A DNA stretch of 64,000 nt from Desulfonauticus sp. (GTDB taxonomy: Bacteria > Desulfobacterota > Desulfovibrionia > Desulfovibrionales > Desulfonatronovibrionaceae). How positions within the stretch are numbered: position 1 is the first letter of the stretch; each line of letters begins with the position of its first letter. The DNA is taken from positions 62,001 through 126,000 of the forward strand of contig JAUZRP010000038.1 in the NCBI GenBank assembly GCA_030950395.1. The letters run 5' to 3'. The translations under genes and the position numbers were made by a program. Positions 57,013-64,000 of the stretch are shown one piece after another. The notes beneath the pieces are model-generated. The model searched no databases. It had not been told where the DNA came from and saw nothing but the letters and a program-made list of their open reading frames with translations.

Positions 57013-58182
57013 ATGATTGATAGTCATTTAAGTAAAATTTTAGAACAGGTAAGGACCCTACCAGGGAGTCTGGAAAAATTTAAAGAAATTATTTTAGCCA
57101 ATCTTGTTTTGATTGGTGAAATACCTGCTCCCACTGGAAGTGAACAGGCCCGCATATCTTTTGTCATGGAACGCATGGTGGAATATGGCGTGGAAACGTG
57201 CTCCACAGACGAATTGGGCAATGGACTAGCTTTTTTGCCAGGAGAAAAGGGAGAGCAAACCATCCTCCTGGTGGCTCACGCTGATACCCCCTTTTCCAAT
57301 ACAGAAGACCATACCTTTCACATGACCTCTACAGAAGTGCATGGTCCTGGAGTGGCTGATAATAGTTTAGGAGTAGCAGTTTTAACGACCTTGCCCTATT
57401 TGTTAGATAAATTAAATATTCGCCTGGCCAGCAACTTAATGCTTTTAACCTCTGTACGAAACCTCCATAAAGGCAATCAAGAAGGTTTACGCTTTTTTTT
57501 GGCCAATAGCAAACAATCCATTGACGTAGGTATTGTTTTAGAAGGAGCCCAGCTGGGCAGACTAAACTTTAAATCCATAGCCTCCTTAGGTGGCCTGGTG
57601 ACCTGTCAAGTAAACAGACGTATTAGTCAGGAAAGTGCAATTAACGTATTATGTCAGGTAGTTGCGGGCCTAAATAATCTTTCCCTTCCCTCTGATACTC
57701 ATACGTTTTTGACCCTAGGAGCTATAGAAAGCGGAGTAACTTATAAATATCCAGCCAGAAACGGAACTTTAGAATTTCAAATCCAAAGTAGCTCTGACCA
57801 TACTATAACTCAAATAACGTCTGATATATACAGCCTGTTAGACAATATTGCCCAACAACCAGGTATCTCTGTTCATTTCAGACAAATAGCCAATTCTACC
57901 TGTGGCGGTATAGACTCCAACCATCCTCTTGTTTTATGTGCCAGGAAAATTCACGACGCCCTCAAAATAAAACCTCAAGGCAGTATCTACGATCCAGCAG
58001 TTTCTCCCCTGGTCGAGCATAAAATACCAGCTCTATGTATAGGCATAACAGAAGCTGACAACATCAATTACTTAGATGAATTTATAGAAATATCACCTAT
58101 TCATCTTGGCCTATCCCAATTAATCGGCATTTTAATGGCCATTGACGGAGGAGAACAGTGCAAAACATCAATTCCTGGTTAG
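57013..58182 (+). CDS. M20/M42-like metallopeptidase-family protein
   Basis: 389-aa member of the M20 (ArgE/DapE/peptidase T-like) superfamily. Seen: PAPTGSEQARISF near 40, TILLVAHADTPFSN near 84 with the first metal His/Asp, GPGVADNSLGVAVLTT near 110, and NLMLLTSVRNLHKGNQEGL where classical members have the catalytic Glu pair, partly altered here. I start at the ATG at 57013 preceded by AGGTGA; a frame from 56947 overlaps the cupin gene. Substrate unknown; several solute clusters contain such hydrolases, possibly a deacylase. Whether it is an active peptidase is uncertain. Confidence 0.7.
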   Translation: MIDSHLSKILEQVRTLPGSLEKFKEIILANLVLIGEIPAPTGSEQARISFVMERMVEYGVETCSTDELGNGLAFLPGEKGEQTILLVAHADTPFSNTEDHTFHMTSTEVHGPGVADNSLGVAVLTTLPYLLDKLNIRLASNLMLLTSVRNLHKGNQEGLRFFLANSKQSIDVGIVLEGAQLGRLNFKSIASLGGLVTCQVNRRISQESAINVLCQVVAGLNNLSLPSDTHTFLTLGAIESGVTYKYPARNGTLEFQIQSSSDHTITQITSDIYSLLDNIAQQPGISVHFRQIANSTCGGIDSNHPLVLCARKIHDALKIKPQGSIYDPAVSPLVEHKIPALCIGITEADNINYLDEFIEISPIHLGLSQLIGILMAIDGGEQCKTSIPG

Positions 58183-59132
58183 AATCTAATACGTTTCATC
58201 ACAGTCAATTTAAAGACATAGCCCAATTAGTCAAAGCCAAAGAAAAACAGGACCTTACCATTTCTTTATGTATTCCGACGTTAAATGAAGAGAAAACCAT
58301 TGGTAAAGAGATCGTAATTTTTAAATCAGAACTCATGGATCGTTATCCTTTGCTTGATGAACTGGCAGTTATTGACTCTGGTTCCACAGACAGAACTTTA
58401 GAAGTAGCAGCTTCCTTTGGGGCAGACGTTTATCTTTCAGCAGATATTATCCCAGAAATGGGAGCGAAAAAAGGAAAAGGTGAAAATTTATGGAAAGCCA
58501 TCTATCAACTCAAAGGAGATATTATTGTTTACGTTGATGCGGACATAAAAAACATCCATCCTCGTTTTGTCTATGGTTTAGTAGGGCCTCTTATTTTTCG
58601 GCAAGACATCAAGTATGTAAAAGCTTTTTACGATCGTCCCCTGGCAATGTCTGGACAAATTCGACCTTCTGGAGGCGGTAGGGTCACAGAAATTTTGATT
58701 AGACCTCTATTTTCCTTATTTTTTCCAGAGCTTACAGCTTTAATTCAGCCGCTTTCAGGAGAATATGCTGCCAAAAGAGAGATTTTAGAAAAGATTCCCT
58801 TTCCTATTGGCTATGGAGTAGAAACAGCTCACTTGATTGACGTTTATTCCCAGTGGGGTCTAAACGCTCTGGCTCAAACAGACCTTGACCGAAGAGTCCA
58901 CAGACATCAAGAAACCAGAGCCCTGGGTAAAATGGCCTTTGGAATTTTACGTGTCTTTTTTAATAGGTTAAAAAAGATCAAAAACATGAATTGTCTGCCG
59001 GAACTTCCCAATTTATTGCGACAATTTCAGGCAAGAGGAGAAAAATACGAACAAATCGTCTATGAAATATTTGAAGAAGAACGCCCTCCTATGATCGAAA
59101 TCGAGGCCTATCAAAAAAAGCTAAAAAAATGA
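58158..59132 (+). CDS. gpgS: Glucosyl-3-phosphoglycerate synthase
   Basis: 324-aa GT81-type enzyme that transfers glucose from an NDP-glucose to 3-phosphoglycerate, the first step to glucosylglycerate. Seen: PTLNEEKTIGKE near 40, IDSGSTDRTLEV near 71, DXD motif VYVDADIKN near 125-133, GGGRVTEI near 174, PLSGEYAAKRE near 198 and GYGVETAHLID near 218. These agree closely with the known family pattern. GTG start with a GGAGGAG site. Overlaps the peptidase gene by 25 bases and the downstream glycosyltransferase by 4. Confidence 0.93.
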   Translation: MQNINSWLESNTFHHSQFKDIAQLVKAKEKQDLTISLCIPTLNEEKTIGKEIVIFKSELMDRYPLLDELAVIDSGSTDRTLEVAASFGADVYLSADIIPEMGAKKGKGENLWKAIYQLKGDIIVYVDADIKNIHPRFVYGLVGPLIFRQDIKYVKAFYDRPLAMSGQIRPSGGGRVTEILIRPLFSLFFPELTALIQPLSGEYAAKREILEKIPFPIGYGVETAHLIDVYSQWGLNALAQTDLDRRVHRHQETRALGKMAFGILRVFFNRLKKIKNMNCLPELPNLLRQFQARGEKYEQIVYEIFEEERPPMIEIEAYQKKLKK

Positions 59133-60574
59133 ACGTCGTAATAGTTCACTATCATTTGCAACCAGGTGGAGTCACTTCTGTTATTTTAAACACGCTCAAA
59201 GCCTGTAGCCAGGAAATAAATTTTTTAATTTTAACCGGAGAAAAACCTGCTCCAGATTTTTCATATCCTTATACAGTCTTACCAGGCTTAGCTTATGAAG
59301 AAAAACGAATGCCAATTTCTGGCCTAGAACTGAGCAGGCAAATGGAAGAGGCTGCCAGAGCACATTTTCACCAGCTGCCTGATATCTGGCATTTTCACAA
59401 TCATTCTTTAGGCAAAAATCTCCTTATCACGGAAGTGCTTGCTCAATTTAGAGCCAAAGATTATTTTATTTGCCTACATATTCACGATTTTCCCGAAGAT
59501 GGACGTGCTAAAAATTATCAACGCTTACTCTCTACCCTAGCCAATAACAACCATAATCTTCTTTCCCAAAAATTATACCCAGGACAAGAACGCATTTATT
59601 ATCTTGTGTTAAATAAACGAGATGCTACATTGCTCGTAAACGCTGGCGCACCTGCTAACAAAGTACACTTAATCCCCAATCCCATCTCTCCTACTAAAGA
59701 AACTCCATTTAATGTTTCACCTTCTCCTTTCAAAGCGCCTTTATATCTATATCCTACCAGATCCATTAGACGCAAAAACATAGGAGAGTTTATTTTTTGG
59801 GCCATACTCTATCCAGACATAGTTTTTGCAACCACAAGAGGTCCCCAAAATCCAAAATTCTGGCCTATTTTTGAGCAATGGAAAAATTTTGTCCAGGAAT
59901 ATAACCTAAAAAACGTTTATTTTGAATTGGCCCAAAAATATGATTTCCACTTATTGCTTAGCTGGGCCAATAGTTTTATTACTACCAGTGTCAAAGAAGG
60001 TTTTGGCCTGGCCTTTTTAGAACCATGGTTAAAAAACATTCCCTTAACAGGGAGAAACTTGCCAGAAATCACCGCTGATTTTGTCCAAGTAGGCCTAAAT
60101 TTGAGTAATTTATATGATACCTTACCAATACCTAAAACGTGGATTGATTTAAATGCCTTAAAAGAAAAAATTCAAAGCAACTTATACCAACTTTGCCAAG
60201 ATTACTTAATTCCCTACGATATGGAGATATTTGAACAAATCTGGGCCCATATTTCAGGACTAGAATATTTAGATTTTGGTATTTTGGATGAAGATCTTCA
60301 AACACAAATTCTTCTATCTCTGCTCAAAGACAAGTCTAAAAAACACAGACTAACACAAGCCTTACAAGTGCCAAATCCTGAGAGCGTAACCCACAATAAA
60401 AACATTGTTGCCAAATATTTTGATCTAAATACATACAAACAAAAACTAATAAATATCTATACCCATCTCTTGCAAGAAAAAAATTCCAAACAAAGTACGT
60501 ATTGCATCGATACCTGCTTGATTTTAAAAGAATTTTTATCTCCTCAAAGATTTAATCTTTTAAGCATTAGTTAA
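59129..60574 (+). CDS. GT4-like glycosyltransferase (possible mannosylglucosylglycerate synthase)
   Basis: 481-aa GT-B-fold glycosyltransferase. N-terminal VIVHYHLQPGGVTSVILNTL (acceptor loop) near 4-23, LYLYPTRSIRRKNIGEFIF near 208-226 (start of donor domain) and the E-x7-E motif EGFGLAFLE near 291-299. It follows gpgS with an ATGA overlap and precedes a HAD phosphatase. In Petrotoga-like organisms a mannosyltransferase acts after GpgS to make mannosylglucosyl-3-phosphoglycerate or mannosylglucosylglycerate, and this gene sits in that position. The C-terminal about 100 residues are extra and of unknown role. Activity is inferred. Confidence 0.72.
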   Translation: MNVVIVHYHLQPGGVTSVILNTLKACSQEINFLILTGEKPAPDFSYPYTVLPGLAYEEKRMPISGLELSRQMEEAARAHFHQLPDIWHFHNHSLGKNLLITEVLAQFRAKDYFICLHIHDFPEDGRAKNYQRLLSTLANNNHNLLSQKLYPGQERIYYLVLNKRDATLLVNAGAPANKVHLIPNPISPTKETPFNVSPSPFKAPLYLYPTRSIRRKNIGEFIFWAILYPDIVFATTRGPQNPKFWPIFEQWKNFVQEYNLKNVYFELAQKYDFHLLLSWANSFITTSVKEGFGLAFLEPWLKNIPLTGRNLPEITADFVQVGLNLSNLYDTLPIPKTWIDLNALKEKIQSNLYQLCQDYLIPYDMEIFEQIWAHISGLEYLDFGILDEDLQTQILLSLLKDKSKKHRLTQALQVPNPESVTHNKNIVAKYFDLNTYKQKLINIYTHLLQEKNSKQSTYCIDTCLILKEFLSPQRFNLLSIS

Positions 60575-60590
60575 AATTTGAGGTCAAATT

Positions 60591-61481
60591 ATGAACAAAG
60601 AAAAGTTAAAAAAAATAATTTTAGCCCACAACAAGCCCTTATCCCCTATTCCTTTAGATAAAAAAGAACTTAAGCAGTACAAACAAATTGGTGCTCTTAC
60701 TCACAAAGTAAAGGCAGTCATCTTTGACGTGTATGGTACCATGTTAGTATCTGCTGCTGGCGATATTGGTTTTGAACAAGAAGCCAACCAGATGCTTTTT
60801 CAAGTTATCCAATCAAAGATTGACCCCAAAAAGTTACCAAAGAGCGAATTGGCTAAAATTTTTTTACAACTAATTGCCCAAGAACATGAACAAAAGAAAA
60901 AACAAGGTATTCCTTATCCAGAAGTAGATATTGTTCAAATTTGGTCCAAATTTTTAGCTCTATATAACCTGAAATTGAGTGAAAACGAATTACAAGAACT
61001 TGCTCTTTGCTACGAACTATTGATTAATCCCTGCGCTCCTATGCCCTTTATAAAAGAATTTCTCAGCTTTTGCAAAGAACACAATCTGTTTTTAGGCATT
61101 ATCTCCAATGCCCAATTTTACACTCCTTTACTTTTAGAAACTCTGCTTGGAGAAAATCTATCTACATTAGGGTTTAGATTAGATCTCTGCATCTGGTCCT
61201 ATCAAGAAGGTAGGGCCAAACCAGATTGCTATCTTTTTTCTAAACTGGAAAAATCGATCCAAAAACATGGAGTACAACCCCAAGAAATATTATACATAGG
61301 TAATGACCGCTTAAAAGATATTTGGCCGGCTAGACAAGCTGGTTGGCAAACAGCTTTATTTGCTGGAGATAAAAGATCTTTTCGATGGAGAGATGGTTTG
61401 GAAAAATTAAATAATTGTTACCCCCATTTAATCATTCAAAACTTTTTAGACATAAAAAAATCTTTTAAATTTTTCTTTTAA
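60591..61481 (+). CDS. HAD-superfamily phosphatase (possible solute-phosphate phosphatase)
   Basis: 296-aa HAD hydrolase: nucleophile motif VIFDVYGTMLVSA near residues 43-55 (the usual second Asp of DxDGT-type motifs is Tyr in DVYGT, as in haloacid-dehalogenase/phosphatase subclasses), motif II GIISNAQ near 167, Lys in GRAKPDCYLF near 206 and YIGNDRLKDIWPARQAG near 240. A GAGGTC site precedes it. Position after gpgS and the glycosyltransferase suggests it removes the 3-phosphate of (mannosyl)glucosyl-3-phosphoglycerate. Not a typical GpgP (histidine-phosphatase) so this assignment is inference. Confidence 0.75.
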   Translation: MNKEKLKKIILAHNKPLSPIPLDKKELKQYKQIGALTHKVKAVIFDVYGTMLVSAAGDIGFEQEANQMLFQVIQSKIDPKKLPKSELAKIFLQLIAQEHEQKKKQGIPYPEVDIVQIWSKFLALYNLKLSENELQELALCYELLINPCAPMPFIKEFLSFCKEHNLFLGIISNAQFYTPLLLETLLGENLSTLGFRLDLCIWSYQEGRAKPDCYLFSKLEKSIQKHGVQPQEILYIGNDRLKDIWPARQAGWQTALFAGDKRSFRWRDGLEKLNNCYPHLIIQNFLDIKKSFKFFF

Positions 61482-61511
61482 CTTGCCTTTTCCTTTGAAC
61501 TAGCTTAGGAC

Positions 61512-61589
61512 TAAAAATGAATGTGCTCATTTTTAAATACCTTTTTAGGTAAAATTTACTTCTTGAAAATAAAGCATCTTTCAAGAAGT
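61512..61589 (+). terminator. Two hairpins after the solute cluster
   Basis: A perfect 9-bp stem (61512-61520 with 61527-61535) whose 3' arm ends in TTTTTA, then an 11-bp stem (61558-61568 with 61579-61589) followed by TTGG. The first is a plausible intrinsic terminator of the cluster. The second may be a further terminator or a leader element of the FKBP gene, 77 bases downstream. Confidence 0.5.
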
Positions 61590-61665
61590 TTGGATGGTTT
61601 TTAGGTTAAGCCCCTATCAAATCGCTTAACCCCAAGTAAACACAATCAAAAAAATAGGAGTTTTT

Positions 61666-62091
61666 ATGACAAAACTTGCAGATGGCACCCAAGTAAAGGT
61701 CCATTACACAGGAAAATTACAGGATGGGACAGTATTTGACTCTTCTGAAGGGAGAGAACCTCTTAAATTTACTTTAGGACAACAACAAGTTATTCCTGCT
61801 TTTGAAGAAGCTGTAGCCAATATGGCCGTAGGTGAGAAAAAAACTATCACTATTGCCAGTGACGATGCTTATGGTCCTAGAAGAGAAGAAATGGTTATAG
61901 AACTACCATTAGAGCATATACCTCAAGACATTCCCAAAGAAGTGGGACAACAGATCCTGCTTAGAAGTCCAGAAGGACAGGAATTTCCTGCTGTTATCGT
62001 GGACGTAAAAGACGATGTTTTGGTTATAGATGCCAATCATCCTTTGGCTGGAGAAGACTTAACTTTTGAAATAGAACTAATCTCAGCTTAA
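61666..62091 (+). CDS. FKBP-type peptidyl-prolyl isomerase (SlyD-like, short)
   Basis: 141-aa FKBP-type prolyl isomerase/chaperone. Seen: VKVHYTGKLQDGTVFDSSEG at 8-27, LGQQQVIPAFEEAVANM near 38-54, and a SlyD-type inserted flap (KTITIASDDAYGPRREEMV) followed by the C-terminal strands. The His/Cys-rich nickel-binding tail of E. coli SlyD is absent. Likely cytoplasmic folding helper. AGGAG lies before the ATG. Ends at a strong bidirectional terminator. Confidence 0.92.
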   Translation: MTKLADGTQVKVHYTGKLQDGTVFDSSEGREPLKFTLGQQQVIPAFEEAVANMAVGEKKTITIASDDAYGPRREEMVIELPLEHIPQDIPKEVGQQILLRSPEGQEFPAVIVDVKDDVLVIDANHPLAGEDLTFEIELISA

Positions 62092-62110
62092 CCTTCACCA
62101 TCTATCTGAT

Positions 62111-62142
62111 AAAAAAGAGGTAGAATTTTCTACCTCTTTTTT
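62111..62142. terminator. Bidirectional Rho-independent terminator
   Basis: Perfect 14-bp stem (62111-62124 with 62129-62142), 4-base loop, with A6 on the left arm and T7 on the right, so both strands show a T tract. It ends the FKBP gene (+) and rel (-), which converge here. Confidence 0.93.
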
Positions 62143-62150
62143 TGTTTAAT

Positions 62151-64000
62151 TTAGGGCAAGCGAAATCCACCTTTCAGGCGAACGACTTTATGAATCCCTT
62201 TTATGTTTTGGACCTGCCTTATAGCTTTATATAAATGGGATGTGCTTTGGACAAGAATCGTAAAATTTAGCTCAGAGTTTCCATCCACATTAGAATAAAA
62301 AGTTCCAGACTCAATATTAATATTTTGCTCACCTAATACTTTAGTAATTTTTGCCAACATCCCTGGTCTATTTTCACAGTTTATTTTTATCTTTACAGGA
62401 AAACTTTGATCTGTTTCATCATCCCATACAACACTCAATCTCCGCTCAGGTTCCAAATCTTTTACGTTCGGACAATCGATAGTATGAACTGTAACTCCCT
62501 TACCTCTACTAATATAACCTACTATAGGATCTCCTGGAACGGGATTGCAACATTTTGCAAACCTAACCAATATATCTTCAACGCCTTTTATTTTTACCCC
62601 AGGGACAGACTTGTTTTCAACGACCTGTTCTTTTTTCCCCTTTTTTTCAGTTATAACATCTGCTTTGGGTAAAAATTTATTTAATACCTGACGAGGTTTG
62701 ATCTTTGTATACCCAACTGCAGAAAATAAATCATCTTCACTTTGTAAAGAAAACTCTTGAGCAACTTCTAAAAATTTCCCCTCTTTTAACAAATTTTGGA
62801 AATCTAATCCCAATCTTCTGCCCTCTTTTTCCAAAATTTCTTTTCCTAAAGCAATGCTACTTTCTCTTTCTTCGTGTCTAATCCAATATTTAATTCTGGT
62901 CCTGGCTTTGGCTGTTTTAACAAATTTTAACCAATCTCTACTAGGATGCTTGCTAGGATCTGTGATAATTTCTACCACATCTCCATTTTTTAAAGGTGTA
63001 TTTAAAGAAACTAATTTGCCATTTACCTTAGCTCCTGCACAATGATCTCCTATCTGAGAATGAATTAAGTAAGCAAAGTCAATTGGCGTAGCTCCTTCTG
63101 GCAATTCTTTTACATCTCCCTTAGGAGTAAACACATAAACCTCATCCTGAAAAAGATCACAACGCAAAGAATTGATAAATTCTCTTGGGTCCTTAAGTTC
63201 CTTTTGCCAATCCAAAATCTGTCTTAACCAAGAAAATTTTTTGATCTCTTTTTCATTAAGTTTGGTATCACCTTCTTTATAAGTCCAATGGGCAGCCACC
63301 CCGTATTCTGCAATTTTGTGCATTTCTTCTGTTCTAATTTGAATTTCTATTCTTTCAGCATCTGGACCAATAACTGTGGTATGTAAACTTTGATACATAT
63401 TGGCCTTGGGCATAGAAATATAATCTTTAAACCTGCCATAGATAGGTTTCCACAAGGCATGGACAAGACCAAGAACCGCATAACAATCTTTAATATTCTG
63501 AACTATTACTCTAAAGGCAACAATATCATAAACCTGATCTAGAGTTAGACCTTGTGTCTCCATTTTGTGATAAATACTATAAATATGTTTGATCCTACCG
63601 TTCACTCTTCCCTGAATTTTATTTTTTTTCAATAAATCTTCTAAAATAGAGCAAACTTTTTTAATGTATTGATCTCCTGTGGTCTGAAATTTTTTAATGC
63701 CTTGCTCAATCTGAAAATAAATATCTGGTTTTGTATAACGCAAACTTAAATCTTCTAACTCTACTTTTATTTTATATAAGCCCAGTCTATTGGCTAATGG
63801 AGCATAAATATCCAGAGTTTCCTGGGCAATCAGCTTTTGCTTAATCTCTTTTTGATGCTCTAAAGTACGCATATTGTGGAGCCTATCTGCAAGCTTTACC
63901 AAAATCACCCTAATGTCCTCTGCCATTGCTAAGATCATCTTACGAGTATTTTCTGCCTGAGCTTCTTCTTTTGAACTAAAATTTATTTTACTAATCTTGG
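62151..64000 (-). CDS. rel: Bifunctional (p)ppGpp synthetase/hydrolase (5' truncated by window)
   Basis: RelA/SpoT homologue that makes and degrades (p)ppGpp, the stringent-response signal. The frame stays open from 63938 to the right window edge (residues ...SKEEAQAENTRKM), so the N-terminus lies outside. Seen: end of the HD hydrolase domain with VKLADRLHNMRTL, synthetase domain with GRFKDYISMPK (the RxKD motif of bifunctional enzymes), YQSLHTTV and IQIRTEEMHKIAEYGVAAHW, then TGS (VYVFTPKGDVKELPEGATPIDFAY, in parts), a CC/zinc-finger-like RFAKCCNPVPGD, and an ACT domain at the C-terminus. Confidence 0.96.
   Translation of the reverse strand, partial: KISKINFSSKEEAQAENTRKMILAMAEDIRVILVKLADRLHNMRTLEHQKEIKQKLIAQETLDIYAPLANRLGLYKIKVELEDLSLRYTKPDIYFQIEQGIKKFQTTGDQYIKKVCSILEDLLKKNKIQGRVNGRIKHIYSIYHKMETQGLTLDQVYDIVAFRVIVQNIKDCYAVLGLVHALWKPIYGRFKDYISMPKANMYQSLHTTVIGPDAERIEIQIRTEEMHKIAEYGVAAHWTYKEGDTKLNEKEIKKFSWLRQILDWQKELKDPREFINSLRCDLFQDEVYVFTPKGDVKELPEGATPIDFAYLIHSQIGDHCAGAKVNGKLVSLNTPLKNGDVVEIITDPSKHPSRDWLKFVKTAKARTRIKYWIRHEERESSIALGKEILEKEGRRLGLDFQNLLKEGKFLEVAQEFSLQSEDDLFSAVGYTKIKPRQVLNKFLPKADVITEKKGKKEQVVENKSVPGVKIKGVEDILVRFAKCCNPVPGDPIVGYISRGKGVTVHTIDCPNVKDLEPERRLSVVWDDETDQSFPVKIKINCENRPGMLAKITKVLGEQNINIESGTFYSNVDGNSELNFTILVQSTSHLYKAIRQVQNIKGIHKVVRLKGGFRLP

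Overview
The window is a gene-dense, low-G+C (roughly mid to high 30s % by eye) bacterial chromosome segment. I infer a thermophilic and/or marine sulfate reducer of the Desulfovibrionales type (Desulfonauticus/Desulfothermus-like). The basis is a complex I operon without NADH-dehydrogenase subunits, NfnAB, NikR, FolE2, RicT, a MEMO1-like protein, and a glucosylglycerate-type compatible-solute locus. No rRNA was seen, so the placement is inference.

Layout. 1-6078 (+): 3' end of purH, an RNB-type exoribonuclease, coaX, eno and folD. 6269-8203 (-): MEMO1-like protein, a small basic protein, a DciA-like (DUF721) protein and tRNA-Leu(CAG). 8631-11389 (+): ribF and a CBS-containing ClC transporter. 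11694-21595: surface-polysaccharide region. It holds an MsbA-like exporter and a polysaccharide deacetylase on the minus strand, then a very AT-rich plus-strand block (methyltransferase, two glycosyltransferases, O-antigen-ligase-like protein), then two minus-strand glycosyltransferases. 21858-33371 (-): a 13-gene complex I operon, nuoABCDHIJK, an antiporter-like subunit, an 85-aa membrane protein, a second antiporter-like subunit, nuoM and nuoN, with no nuoEFG. 33694-44756 (-): metG, ricT, nfnB/nfnA, alaS, recA, folE2, nikR and a methyltransferase. 45054-47595 (+): a 31-codon membrane ORF, tRNA-Arg(TCG), an archaeal-type ATPase and mobB with an extra Cys-rich tail. 47773-54363 (-): slipin/NfeD pair, an unusual 200-aa protein, coaBC, a lipoprotein, a stand-alone cyclic-nucleotide-binding protein, a K+ channel and a LysM lipoprotein. 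54854-61481 (+): GH13 sugar phosphorylase, phosphomannose-isomerase cupin, M20-like peptidase, GpgS, a glycosyltransferase and a HAD phosphatase. 61666-64000: an FKBP-type prolyl isomerase (+) and the 3' part of rel (-), sharing a bidirectional terminator.

How the genes work together. The complex I operon and NfnAB fit an anaerobe that moves electrons between ferredoxin, NAD(P)H and quinone while pumping ions. The 54-61 kb cluster looks like a complete make-and-recycle locus for glucosylglycerate or mannosylglucosylglycerate, known solutes of salt- or heat-stressed microbes. The 13-21 kb region builds and modifies cell-surface glycans.

Most notable non-gene signal: a short dispersed intergenic element of about 100-120 bp with imperfect terminal inverted repeats. 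It is present in three copies (6083-6202, 14678-14780, 46727-46844), two of them next to AT-rich, possibly acquired genes.
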